From assembly GCF_002814235.1 (NCBI RefSeq), contig NZ_PHSU01000008.1, positions 224,040 through 288,039 on the forward strand: a stretch of DNA of 64,000 nt, read 5' to 3'. This stretch comes from Pseudomonas sp. QS1027. Its GTDB lineage: Bacteria; Pseudomonadota; Gammaproteobacteria; Pseudomonadales; Pseudomonadaceae. Under the pieces are notes generated by a model, which was not told where the DNA came from, searched no databases, and saw only the letters and a list, made by a program, of their open reading frames with translations. Position numbers and translations under genes: made by a program. Below, piece by piece: positions 9,744-18,426 of this stretch (within the stretch, counting starts at the first letter, position 1; each line of letters begins with the position of its first letter).

Positions 9744-10202
9744 ATGAAAGTCGGAGTGATTTCCGATACCCACGGCCTTCTCCGTCCTGAGGCACTGGCT
9801 GCCCTGAAGGGCTGCGAAAAAATCATCCACGCCGGCGATATCGGTAAGCCAGAGGTGCTTGAGCATCTGGCCGCTATCGCTCCGCTGTTCGTTGTGCGCG
9901 GAAACAACGACCAGGGCGTGCCCTGGGCAGACCATCTGCCGGACTTTCTGCGGCTCGACCTGGGCGGATGGCGGACCTTGCTCGTGCATGACATCGCCGA
10001 TGTTCCAGCCATGCTTGATGAGGGCACAAAGCTGGTGATCACCGGCCATTCGCACAAACCTCTCATTCAATGGCGTGGCGAAACCTTGTATCTCAACCCT
10101 GGGAGCGCGGGCCCGCGGCGTTTCAAGCTTCCGGTGACGCTGGCGCTGCTGGAGGTGTTTGATACCGCCATCGAGCCTCACCTGGTTTCGCTTCTGGAAT
10201 GA
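9744..10202 (+). CDS. YfcE/MJ0936-type metallophosphoesterase
   Basis: 152 residues from the ATG at 9744, matching the family length of about 150-180. All motifs of calcineurin-like phosphodiesterases are present: DTHG (metal site I), GDIGKPEVL (site II), RGNND (site III), ITGHSHKP (site IV), NPGSAG at the end. The substrate is probably a phosphodiester or nucleotide. The frame is open for 59 more codons upstream, but that part is not homologous, and the chosen start has only a weak ribosome site. Confidence 0.88.
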   Translation: MKVGVISDTHGLLRPEALAALKGCEKIIHAGDIGKPEVLEHLAAIAPLFVVRGNNDQGVPWADHLPDFLRLDLGGWRTLLVHDIADVPAMLDEGTKLVITGHSHKPLIQWRGETLYLNPGSAGPRRFKLPVTLALLEVFDTAIEPHLVSLLE

Positions 10203-10239
10203 CTCGCCATCCAGGTGAAACCCAAAAGCCTTTCAGCGC

Positions 10240-10268
10240 CCTGGCTTTTCGACAGGCCAGGCATTTTT
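10240..10268 (+). terminator. Possible rho-independent terminator
   Basis: CCTGGC and GCCAGG form a 6-bp stem around a 10-base loop, followed by CATTTTTA. It lies 38 bp after the phosphoesterase stop. Confidence 0.45.
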
Positions 10269-10294
10269 ACGGATCATCAAAAAAGTCAGAAAAC

Positions 10295-10322
10295 GGGGTA
10301 GGCGGGTTTGCTCGCGAAGGCG
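10295..10322. repeat. REP-like element
   Basis: The core GCGGGTTTGCTCGCGAAGG is the common Pseudomonas extragenic palindromic repeat, here as a single, partly decayed copy. Confidence 0.6.
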
Positions 10323-10586
10323 ACGTTTCAGCCAGGAATATCACTGAATGAGAATTGTTTCTGAGTTGAGAGTGTTCAGACATCAAGGGTATTGCTGGGT
10401 AGTTACAGGGGGGGACACAGCGTCAAATATTTTTAGAAATCGTTATAGACAGATCTGAACGCCGGCTTGTAGTATTACAAAAGTTTTCAGGGTTATCAGA
10501 CGGTCACAGGCTGATAACGCTCCAAACAAAAGACTGCAAGGGAAAAGCAGGTATAGCTCGTCACGCAATCGTGCGGAGGAACAAGG

Positions 10587-10739
10587 ATGTACATTAGAGC
10601 AGCTTTCATTCAGCTCATTGCTGAACTCGATGATGACACTTCCCTACCTGATCAACGGCCGCTTTCATGCGTCGCCGTACCGTCTTTTACGTTTCGTGAT
10701 TTATCATTCAGCCCAGGCTTTAAGTGGCGTAGCCACTGA
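10587..10739 (+). CDS. Small hypothetical protein (50 aa)
   Basis: A 50-codon frame with ATG at 10587 and a strong GGAGGA about 7 bases upstream, ending in TGA. It contains IQLIAELDDD near the start and a C-terminus with SFTFRDLSFSPGFKW. The good ribosome site and normal composition favour a real small gene. It is too short to assign a family. It lies 250 bp upstream of the biosynthetic operon on the same strand; a role as leader or separate gene is open. Confidence 0.45.
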   Translation: MYIRAAFIQLIAELDDDTSLPDQRPLSCVAVPSFTFRDLSFSPGFKWRSH

Positions 10740-10989
10740 CAGTTAAAGCTGGCTGATCCTTATCGGCATCATGCAAGGCCCTGTACTCGACATACATAAA
10801 TGCGGGGAGGGCACTGCTGTCTCATTGCACCCAGCTGCCACACTTATCGCCCTTATTTGGCGTGCATTTGTGTGCGCACTAAAACAATAACAAGAGCAAT
10901 ACCCTCTACACAGGTTACTGACTGCCCAAATCAACACTCCGGTATCGCGCTGATACTTGGGTGCAGCCTACACAAATAAGGGACTAACC

Positions 10990-12015
10990 GTGAAAGCCCT
11001 GAAATCCGTACTTGACGCCGTCGGCAATACCCCTATCGTGCAACTGCAAAAGGTACTCCCTGCTCCAGGCAGTGCGACGATTTTTGCAAAACTCGAATAC
11101 CTGAATCCAGGTGGCAGCATTAAAGACCGCATGGTCAAGTTTCTTCTCGAGGAAATGGACTCGGCGGGCAGTCTGAACGCGCGATCCGTCCTGGTGGAGA
11201 ACTCCTCAGGCAATACTGGCGCAGCACTGAGCATGGCTGCGGCGGCGCGAGGGTTGCGTTGCATTGTGACCATTCCGGACAAGATGAGCGGGGAAAAAAT
11301 CGCCAGGATGCGGGCGTTCGGCACCGAAGTTGTCGTCGCGCCTACCGCCGTCGAAGCGGATGACCCTCGCAGTTACTACAGCATGGCCCGCGATATTGCC
11401 GAACGCACGCCAGATTCAATCTACCCTGACCAATACAATAACCCGCTCAATGCTGAAGCCCACTATCGCACCACCGGTCCCGAACTATGGGAACAGACTG
11501 AAGGCGATATTGATGTTTTAGTCTGTGGCATGGGCACGGGCGGAACCATTACCGGTGTCGGGCGCTACCTCAAGGAAAAGAACCCGGCGATCCAGGTGAT
11601 TGGGGCTGATCCGATTGGCAGTGTTTTTCATGACTACTTCCACTTCGGGAAGATGAGTCAGACATCGGTTTATAAAGTGGAAGGTATCGGCGAAGACTAT
11701 TTGGTCAAGGCGATCGATTTCAGCGTGATCGATGACATCGTTCAGGTCAATGATGCCGAATCATTTGAAATAGCCAGGCGTCTTGTTCGAGAAGAAGGCA
11801 TTTTCTGTGGTGGATCCAGCGGCAGCGCAATGAGTGTGGCGTTGCGCGTGGCTCATCGTTACCCGGGAAAGAATATCGTGGTCATACTGCCTGACTCGGG
11901 CAACATGTACCTGAGCAAGTTTATGGATGACCAGTGGATGCTTGCCAATGGTTTTACCGTACAGGCACGTGAGGCAGTGATAGAGCTGGAAGATACTCAG
12001 GCGGTGCCCGCATGA
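10990..12015 (+). CDS. PLP-dependent cystathionine beta-synthase-like enzyme
   Basis: 341 residues from GTG at 10990, with AAGGGA upstream; a TTG at 10957 is in frame but has no ribosome site. Fold-type II PLP enzyme: PGGSIKDR with the Schiff-base Lys-45, SSGNTG (72-77) for the substrate carboxylate, GMGTGGTITG for the PLP phosphate, and GGSSGSA. The segment VIGADPIGSVF and the KVEGIGEDY signature match cystathionine beta-synthase rather than CysK/CysM. It lacks heme and Bateman domains. Such enzymes replace the beta substituent of (acyl)serine or cysteine with a nucleophile. First gene of a six-gene operon; its stop overlaps the next start (ATGA). The nucleophile is unknown. Confidence 0.88.
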   Translation: MKALKSVLDAVGNTPIVQLQKVLPAPGSATIFAKLEYLNPGGSIKDRMVKFLLEEMDSAGSLNARSVLVENSSGNTGAALSMAAAARGLRCIVTIPDKMSGEKIARMRAFGTEVVVAPTAVEADDPRSYYSMARDIAERTPDSIYPDQYNNPLNAEAHYRTTGPELWEQTEGDIDVLVCGMGTGGTITGVGRYLKEKNPAIQVIGADPIGSVFHDYFHFGKMSQTSVYKVEGIGEDYLVKAIDFSVIDDIVQVNDAESFEIARRLVREEGIFCGGSSGSAMSVALRVAHRYPGKNIVVILPDSGNMYLSKFMDDQWMLANGFTVQAREAVIELEDTQAVPA

Positions 12016-13424
12016 TGAATAAACTTGCCAATGAAAGTATCGCCAGTCAGGTAATTCCGGACGTTAAGTTTTCGTTCAAAAGCACTATCGATCTCATGGA
12101 CGAGTCACTGCGCGAAGGCGCCGAGCGTGCCACCGTTCCTCCTTCCATTGAAGACAAGTGCGACCTCGCCGAAGCCATTATCCGCACCGGCGTAAGAACG
12201 CTTGTTGTGGGCATGTTTCCGGACGTCCCCCATAACATTGAACTGCTCCGCCAACTGGTAGCCCGCCAGCAGGCCGGCCGCATTGCCGCGGATGCGCGCT
12301 TCATGGTGATCTCCCACGTGGGCATCACTTTCGAGCAATCGTTGACGGTACTCAATGAGCTGGCTGAGGGCGGCATGCCGCTCAAAACGGTGTGGCTGAT
12401 AGCGATCCATTCGGTATCCGATCAGCAGATCCAGCATCTGTTTCCGACGATCCTGCGCAAGGATCCAGCCGCAGGCTTTGACTCAACCCTCTGGAGTTCC
12501 CACAGCGTCGATACCCGGCGCGAGCTGAATCTGGCCTGGCTGGACGAGTTTCTCCCCACCTTGTCGCGCTACCAGGGCGGCGGCGTGATGGTCGGGCTGC
12601 TGGATACGTTCAGGGCGTGCCATTCACACTTGATCAACACCGTCGATCTCGTGGCTCGCCATGGCGTTGGCCAGATTCGGCTCGTTGATACCGCGGGCAC
12701 CTGCCTGCCGCATCAGGTACAGGGATTTGTCGGCGAACTGGTCGAACGCTTTCCTGCCATTCGGTTCTATGGGCATTTTCATGACGATTTCGGCATGGCT
12801 ACCGCCAATGCCCTGATGGGGCTGTCCCTCGGGTTGCAGGGCGTCGATGTCTCGGTGGGTGGCTTTGCCAACCGCGCGGGCCATCCGCCCTTGGCTGAAG
12901 TCGCTGTTGCCTTGAAGAAGTTGTATGGCGTGGAGCTGTCCGGCTTTGATTATCAGTCCTTGTTTGCTTTGAGCCGACTGACTGAACGGCTATACGGCCT
13001 GATGGAAAACCCTGCGCAGGCCATCACGGGGGTCATCACCCACAGCATCCAGAGCGGGATTCGCACAGAGCTGCTCAACAGTGCCCCGACGATCTTCGAC
13101 ATCCTGGACCCGAGCGAGATCGGCTCAAGCCTGGTCCGCATGTTCGGGGTACGCAGTGGGCGCGATGGACTGCTCAGGTTCCTGCGGCAAACCGATCTGC
13201 TGCTCGAGCATGACCTCGAGGCTACCCCCGAGCTGGCGGACCGACTGTATCCCCTGATCGAAGCCGAATGGCGTCGACGCAGTGCCACAGCCCATACGCA
13301 ACTGCGGGGCTGCATCGAGAAATACCAGAACGTCCTGCAGCAGTCGTTTTTTACCGAACAGGATCTTGCCGTTTGGCTGCAAGAGAACCTCGCCCCCATG
13401 ACTAAGGAAAGTGAAACGCTATGA
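12012..13424 (+). CDS. HMG-CoA lyase / isopropylmalate synthase-like TIM-barrel enzyme
   Basis: 470 residues. The first 310 or so form a DRE-TIM barrel: DESLREG at 30-36 in place of the usual D-x-x-L-R-D-G, and the metal-binding H-x-H-D-D-F-G with His-255 and His-257. LVDTAGTCLP and GFANRAGHPPLAE are also typical. These enzymes make or break C-C bonds next to a carboxylate or thioester, with a divalent metal. The C-terminal 150 residues are not the LeuA regulatory domain and I do not recognise them. It starts within the stop of the previous gene and its own stop overlaps the next start, so the genes are translationally coupled. The exact reaction cannot be read from the sequence. Confidence 0.85.
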   Translation: MMNKLANESIASQVIPDVKFSFKSTIDLMDESLREGAERATVPPSIEDKCDLAEAIIRTGVRTLVVGMFPDVPHNIELLRQLVARQQAGRIAADARFMVISHVGITFEQSLTVLNELAEGGMPLKTVWLIAIHSVSDQQIQHLFPTILRKDPAAGFDSTLWSSHSVDTRRELNLAWLDEFLPTLSRYQGGGVMVGLLDTFRACHSHLINTVDLVARHGVGQIRLVDTAGTCLPHQVQGFVGELVERFPAIRFYGHFHDDFGMATANALMGLSLGLQGVDVSVGGFANRAGHPPLAEVAVALKKLYGVELSGFDYQSLFALSRLTERLYGLMENPAQAITGVITHSIQSGIRTELLNSAPTIFDILDPSEIGSSLVRMFGVRSGRDGLLRFLRQTDLLLEHDLEATPELADRLYPLIEAEWRRRSATAHTQLRGCIEKYQNVLQQSFFTEQDLAVWLQENLAPMTKESETL

Positions 13425-14464
13425 GCATTGCAAACAAGACTGCGCAGGACCTTTGGAGCCGCTTTCAAGTCATTCATGGCCACGCCCCGAAAGACGAGTG
13501 GGAGTCGCTGCTCTCTCTGGCACAGAAAACGGCAAGCGAGGCTTTTGACGATAACTCCGCGACCCGCGAACAGGCCGAGCTCAGTGTTCATCGTGTGCTC
13601 TACGCCTTGTATGCCGGCTCTATCGTTGCACCGTGGGAGGCGCACTGGAAAGACGTTGACCACTACCTGTTCGTTCAACTGCGACAAACGCTGGAACAGT
13701 CATGGAATGAGTCCGAGGTTGAGAAATACGCCAACTTCTTCGGCGATCTGCCGCAGGCTGAGCACTTTGAGAGCTGGGCGAATCAACACTGCGAAACACA
13801 TCGCTCGAATTTGTTCCACCCGCTGTTCGGCTTCCTGCGTGAGAACGCCACTCGCCAGCAACTGACCGAGTTCCTCGTTCAGGAAACACCGTTCGATGTC
13901 CACTTCGGGGATATCCTGGCGAAAATGCTGCCGGGTGTTTATGGCGACGCAAAAACCGAGTTCTCGAAAAATTTCTGGGACGAAATGGGCTGTGGCGATA
14001 CCGGCGAAATGCATCGTCAGCTTCGCGTCGAGATGATCAAGTCGCTGGGCGTTTGTGAAGATGTGCATTTGCTGGAAATTGAACGGTTTTGCGTAGAAGA
14101 GCTGCGCCTGGCAAACATGTACTTTCACACGGCCTTTAACCGCGCCTTGTTGCCACAGGCCATCGGCATGATGCTGGCCACCGAACTGATGGTCCCGGGC
14201 CGTCTGGATCAGCAGATCGAGGGCTGGCGCCGAGTCGGCTTGTCCGACGATGACATGCGCTACCTGATCATTCATACCGTCGTCGACGTCGAACACGCTG
14301 CCGGCTGGATGAACGAAGTGGTCAAGCCGCTGATCAAGAAAGACCCGTCTTTCATTCCTGCGATTGCGTTTGGGATGGCGCGTCGACTTGAACATGCGGC
14401 GCAGGTTTGCGACCACATGGCGGCCTGGTTGCCGACCCTTTCCAGCTCCGAGCCTGCTCACTGA
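13421..14464 (+). CDS. Heme-oxygenase-like diiron oxidase (HDO family)
   Basis: 347 residues, almost all helical. The motif H-T-V-V-D-V-E-H at 285-292 is the H-x3-D-x2-H metal signature of heme-oxygenase-like diiron enzymes. An upstream E and H around LVQETPFDVHFGD would complete the site. Relatives use O2 to N-oxygenate amines, cleave amino acids to alkenes or decarboxylate fatty acids, so this is probably the step that creates the unusual group of the product. It has ATGA overlap with the previous gene and shares the A of its TGA with the next ATG. No close match to a named member was recognised. Confidence 0.82.
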   Translation: MSIANKTAQDLWSRFQVIHGHAPKDEWESLLSLAQKTASEAFDDNSATREQAELSVHRVLYALYAGSIVAPWEAHWKDVDHYLFVQLRQTLEQSWNESEVEKYANFFGDLPQAEHFESWANQHCETHRSNLFHPLFGFLRENATRQQLTEFLVQETPFDVHFGDILAKMLPGVYGDAKTEFSKNFWDEMGCGDTGEMHRQLRVEMIKSLGVCEDVHLLEIERFCVEELRLANMYFHTAFNRALLPQAIGMMLATELMVPGRLDQQIEGWRRVGLSDDDMRYLIIHTVVDVEHAAGWMNEVVKPLIKKDPSFIPAIAFGMARRLEHAAQVCDHMAAWLPTLSSSEPAH

Positions 14465-15714
14465 TGCAGTTTGATGCCGCTTCGCAAACCCCGGCTCGTT
14501 ATGAGCCGGGTTCTTGCGCCGATGCCTTGGACGTTCTCCTGATCGGTTGTGGCCTGCGCGGGACCGGTTTGTTGACGGCCAACGCGGATTTACTGCGGTA
14601 TCGGGTCGGGGTGGTCGATGCTTCAACCACCCTGGGTCCTGGAAGCTTCGATCGTTACCGCATCGATTCCAACTCCTATGGCCACGATTTTTTTGGCTGG
14701 GTCGATCCTGAGGGGGTCTACGGGCAACAGCTCGCGCACCCGCATGTCCGGGCGCTGCATGCGACTGAAGGCAGCTTTGCTCTTTCATTGCTCGCGTCGG
14801 CCTTGCGACCCTTCGGAGCGGCCATCAAACAGGCTGTCGGCCCCGCACGCATCTGGACGGGGCAAGCCGTCGTCAAGATCGAAGTGGAAGGCGACAGCGT
14901 GGCGGCAGTGCTGGAAGACGGGCGACGAATCCATACCCGATTCGCCGCCCTGGCGCTGGGTATTCGGGAATGCCTGCACGCAGATCTATTGCCCTGGCAG
15001 GGTAAGACCCAACTGTCACGGCAAATCATTGAACACGGAGTGCCGGCCCAGTGGTCGGCGCAACCGCAAAAAATCGTCATTACGGGCGGCTCGCACAGTG
15101 CTTATGCCATTGCCAACCGTCTAAGGCAGGAGGGCGCGCTGGCGCCCACTAGTGAAGTGCGAATTTTGCAACGCAGCGGTACGAAGCTGTTTTACGCCAA
15201 TATCGACGCGTATCGGAACAGTACCCACACCGCGCTTGAACAGCGGCCGAATGTGCAGACCGACGTCTGCCCGCAAACCGGTAACCTCTTTCGCTATTCG
15301 GGACTCCGGCATGCGGCCCGCGAGACGTTTGAGCGTATTGCGACAGCGGCCCTGCCGAGGTTTACCCAGACAAGAGTGGATTGCCTGAAGAGTGCCCGAC
15401 CGTGGCTGGATGAAGCCGACGTGGTCATTCAGGCCCTCGGTTATGAAAGCAACTGCGTCCCCTTGGTCATCAATGGCATCCAGACCTCCATGCTGACGGA
15501 CGGCCCGATTGTCGACACCACGCCGGATGGCCGATTGAAGCTGGCGAATGGACAAATCTTGCCTTTGTTCGTCATGGGCATGAATCCCTATCCCTACGAT
15601 GACAACAGCCTGACGCCAACCGGGCAATACGCCGCACGCGGCCAGCAAATTCTCGAAGCCTTGTCCCAGCGCCGCGTGACGGCCCGCAACGTGATGGACA
15701 TCTCGACAACCTAA
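14464..15714 (+). CDS. FAD/NAD(P)-binding oxidoreductase, N-hydroxylase-like
   Basis: 416 residues from the ATG at 14464. The FAD motif VLLIGCGLRGTG lies at 24-34, a second Rossmann motif (KIVITGGSHSAYAIANRL) near 205, and an ATG-type motif VIQALGYESN near 325. This two-nucleotide layout is that of flavin monooxygenases such as ornithine/lysine N-hydroxylases and related FAD/NAD(P) proteins. It may hydroxylate an amine or recycle electrons for the diiron enzyme; this is inference. The start codon overlaps the stop of the diiron oxidase gene by one base. There is no strong ribosome site, which fits translational coupling. Confidence 0.82.
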   Translation: MQFDAASQTPARYEPGSCADALDVLLIGCGLRGTGLLTANADLLRYRVGVVDASTTLGPGSFDRYRIDSNSYGHDFFGWVDPEGVYGQQLAHPHVRALHATEGSFALSLLASALRPFGAAIKQAVGPARIWTGQAVVKIEVEGDSVAAVLEDGRRIHTRFAALALGIRECLHADLLPWQGKTQLSRQIIEHGVPAQWSAQPQKIVITGGSHSAYAIANRLRQEGALAPTSEVRILQRSGTKLFYANIDAYRNSTHTALEQRPNVQTDVCPQTGNLFRYSGLRHAARETFERIATAALPRFTQTRVDCLKSARPWLDEADVVIQALGYESNCVPLVINGIQTSMLTDGPIVDTTPDGRLKLANGQILPLFVMGMNPYPYDDNSLTPTGQYAARGQQILEALSQRRVTARNVMDISTT

Positions 15715-15727
15715 AGGATCAGAACCC

Positions 15728-17011
15728 ATGGCTCACGTAGTTTTCATTGAAACAACCCGCCCTGGCATCCAGGCGATCGAAGCCGCCAAGCGACTGGGTC
15801 ACAAGGTCTCACTGGTGACCTCGGGCAATTTTGACTGGTTGCTGACGCCGGCCGAACTCGCCACGGTAAGGGACAGTGTCGACGCTATCTATTCGGCGCC
15901 TTCCACCCAGTCCGCTGACGACTGCGAGCGCGCCCTTATCGAGTGCATGGCTGTCGAACCGATCGATGCGGTGTTGACCGTGTTTCATCCTTGTGTATTG
16001 CCGGCCACGACGGCGGCGGCCAGGCTGGGGTTGAAAGCGACGAGTGTCGAAGGCGTGATGAATGCGCGGGACAAAGCCCGATGCCGTGATCTGATCCAGC
16101 AAGCCGACTTGCCATCCGTGCAGTTCAGACGTGTCAGCGGGTTCGAAGAGGCCCGACAGGCTGCACTTGCAATCGGCTATCCGGTTGTCGTCAAGCCGAG
16201 CACCGGACTGGCCAAGATGATGGTGAAGATCATTGCGAACGAGCCAGCCTTGATCGCCTACTTCGAGCAGTACAACCAGTCGCTTGCGGCGCTGGATGAA
16301 GCCATGCGAGCGGAAATAGACGACATCTTCGTGGTCGAGGAGGTCGCCGTTGGCCCTTTGTTTTCCATTGAGGTGGCGGTCAGTGCCCACGACGAATGGA
16401 TGCCCTTGGCCATCCTTCGTCGCAAGACCGGTCGACGCAACCCTGTGCTTGAAATGGGCTCGACCATGCCTTCAGGCCTCTCCGATGACGAGTATCAGGT
16501 CGCCGCCGATTACGCCATTGCCATTGTCAAAGCCCTGGGGCTGGACCTGGGCATCTTCCATGTCGAGTTTATTTACACCGCCAACGGCCCAAGACTGGTC
16601 GAGGTCAATCCACGCATTGCGGGTGGCGCGATTCCCGACCTGATCAACGCCTCCACGGGGGTGAACCTGTTTGAGCTGCTGGTGCGTATTCACACGGGAG
16701 AGCGATTGGGCCTGGGCCGTCTTGCCAGCCAGACCTATTCGAGCCACTCGTTCATTGCCGCCGAGCAGGATTGCACGGTGCGTGAAGACCTTCCCGAAGA
16801 CTGGTTCAGCCCGATACGGGCACAGTTGCATTCCGGTGTGGCAAATATCAAGGCGGGGCAATTCCTGCAACACATGGAGGGCAACTTCAGTACCTATGGC
16901 GTTATCCGAGTGAGCGGCAACAGCTACGCCGAAGTGGTGGAAAAGGTTGCGCTCAAACACGCTGCGGTTGAACAGATACTCGGCGTGAAGCTGGTGCCAA
17001 TCAGTGATTGA
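15728..17011 (+). CDS. ATP-grasp carboxylate-amine ligase
   Basis: 427 residues. N-terminal pre-ATP-grasp domain (VVFIETTRPGIQAIEAAKRLGH), ATP-grasp core with PVVVKPSTGLAKMMVKI and FVVEEVAVGPLFSIE, and the metal-binding end EVNPRIAGGAIPDLI near 290-305. Such enzymes activate a carboxylate as acyl phosphate and join it to an amine, as in L-amino acid ligases. In this operon it probably couples the unusual amino acid made upstream to another amino acid or carboxylate. AAAGGA precedes the ATG. A 13-bp gap separates it from the flavoprotein gene. Confidence 0.88.
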   Translation: MAHVVFIETTRPGIQAIEAAKRLGHKVSLVTSGNFDWLLTPAELATVRDSVDAIYSAPSTQSADDCERALIECMAVEPIDAVLTVFHPCVLPATTAAARLGLKATSVEGVMNARDKARCRDLIQQADLPSVQFRRVSGFEEARQAALAIGYPVVVKPSTGLAKMMVKIIANEPALIAYFEQYNQSLAALDEAMRAEIDDIFVVEEVAVGPLFSIEVAVSAHDEWMPLAILRRKTGRRNPVLEMGSTMPSGLSDDEYQVAADYAIAIVKALGLDLGIFHVEFIYTANGPRLVEVNPRIAGGAIPDLINASTGVNLFELLVRIHTGERLGLGRLASQTYSSHSFIAAEQDCTVREDLPEDWFSPIRAQLHSGVANIKAGQFLQHMEGNFSTYGVIRVSGNSYAEVVEKVALKHAAVEQILGVKLVPISD

Positions 17012-17055
17012 ACCCGCTCGTTTCAGCTCCCCATCCATTGACCCCAGGTGAAATC

Positions 17056-18279
17056 ATGCAAGACTGGCTGACGCTGGCAAGAGATCGACGTTTTATATTG
17101 CTCTGGCTGGCGACCCTGGTCAGCTCCACCGGTACGTTCATTTTATTGCTGTCTGTATCGTCCTACATCATTCGAGTCCACCACTCAGGGCTCGGCGCGA
17201 CCTCCGTGTTCGCCTTCCAATGGATCCTGCCGGTGGCCCTGGCGTCGCTGATCCGATTGATTTGCGAGAGGGTCGGGCTGCGCAAGGCGGTGATCAGCAG
17301 TGACATCATCAACGGCCTGCTGTCGCTGCTGATTGGCGTACTGTTGGCGCAAGGCTGGATGACCCCGGTCCTGGTCTGCTTCCTGTTCAGGGGATTTGTG
17401 GAAGCAATCACCAAAACCAGTCGCGTGGTGTTCATCAAGAAACTGTTCGAAGGCCGGCAACTTGAATTGGCGTCCTCGACCTTCAACCTCTCTTACTACC
17501 TGGGGGGCGTGCTGGGCGGGGTCATCGGTAGCCTGCTGGTCGGCACCTTCTCGCTGTTGGCCGTGGCCGCGATTAGCGCCGCGACTTTCGCGTTCTCGGC
17601 GCTGTGTTATGCCGGATTGCCGTACGTCCTGACGGCCAGGCAAGACAATGCCAAACGCCGTGGCGTGCTGATGTCGAACCTGGCAATCGTGACCAAAGAG
17701 CCGCAACTGTTTGCCGCGTTTGGCTACCTGTGCATAGCGACGGGCGTGTTCCAGGGGTTCCACAACGCCGCTCGGACTATCTTGCCGATCAGAGTGCTCG
17801 GGCTGCCCGACTCGGCCGTCATGCAACTGCAGATTGTCAGCGCCTTGGGAATCATCCTCGGGGCGCTGGCCGTGTCGTTGCTGCCGAGTCTGGTGCGCTG
17901 GAAAAGCTTTGGCTTGCTGGCCAATACCCTGACCGCCATCTGCCTGGTCTTGACGACACTGGTCCACAATAGCGTTCAATTGCTGGTGGCTTACTTTCTC
18001 TTCATCTTCCTGTTCGAAGTGTCCTTTACCGCGGCCCAGTCACGCTTGATCCAGTTGAGCTCCTCCGACGACATCGTCACGATCACGGCCGGGACCAATG
18101 CGTTTGGCTCGGGCTTGCTGATCGTGTGTGCGTTGCTCTCCGGCGGGCTGGCGGATCTTATTCCATTCCAGCAGGTTGGCTATCTGGTCGGTATTGGCTC
18201 GCTGTTGCTGAGCGCACTGATATTGCTGGTGCAGAGTGGTGTCAGGAAACGCATGCACTATCAACCTTCCAATCAATAA
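17056..18279 (+). CDS. MFS transporter, probable product exporter
   Basis: 407 residues with about 12 hydrophobic segments; MFS_1/enterobactin-exporter-like. ATG at 17056 has AGGTGA upstream; the in-frame TTG at 17008, overlapping the ATP-grasp stop, is an alternative. As last gene of the operon it likely exports the product and may give self-protection. A GC-rich hairpin follows the stop by about 30 bp. Confidence 0.85.
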   Translation: MQDWLTLARDRRFILLWLATLVSSTGTFILLLSVSSYIIRVHHSGLGATSVFAFQWILPVALASLIRLICERVGLRKAVISSDIINGLLSLLIGVLLAQGWMTPVLVCFLFRGFVEAITKTSRVVFIKKLFEGRQLELASSTFNLSYYLGGVLGGVIGSLLVGTFSLLAVAAISAATFAFSALCYAGLPYVLTARQDNAKRRGVLMSNLAIVTKEPQLFAAFGYLCIATGVFQGFHNAARTILPIRVLGLPDSAVMQLQIVSALGIILGALAVSLLPSLVRWKSFGLLANTLTAICLVLTTLVHNSVQLLVAYFLFIFLFEVSFTAAQSRLIQLSSSDDIVTITAGTNAFGSGLLIVCALLSGGLADLIPFQQVGYLVGIGSLLLSALILLVQSGVRKRMHYQPSNQ

Positions 18280-18310
18280 GGACACGAGGCGTCGACCCTC
18301 TCGCGGATAA

Positions 18311-18343
18311 AGACGCCGCAGAAGCGGGGGCGGCGTCTGTCCT
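18311..18343 (+). terminator. Hairpin ending the six-gene operon
   Basis: AGACGCCGC (18311-18319) pairs perfectly with GCGGCGTCT (18330-18338). The T-run is weak (GTCCTGTTGT), so it may be rho-assisted. Confidence 0.6.
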
Positions 18344-18426
18344 GTTGTCAGAAAAGCCTAAGCGCTTCCTGCGACGTGTCCCACGCAGACGCGGGCAGCC
18401 TGCGTCTCGCCTGGTCCGTCCCGAGC

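Larger units (their letters stand above)
10203..10586. other. Intergenic region with REP-like repeat
   Basis: No gene seen. It holds a weak terminator-like hairpin after the phosphoesterase (10240-10261), one REP-like repeat (10295-10322), and a stretch of lower GC up to the small gene at 10587. Confidence 0.5.

Noticed and set aside
10957..10989. TTG at 10957 as start of the CBS-like gene
   Set aside because: No ribosome site before it; the GTG at 10990 has AAGGGA at a good distance and fits the family N-terminus.
10990..18279. Operon as a fluopsin, mangotoxin or 2,3-diaminopropionate siderophore cluster
   Set aside because: The expected partner genes (fluopsin lyases, MgoA NRPS and MgoC, SbnB-type dehydrogenase, NIS synthetases) are absent.
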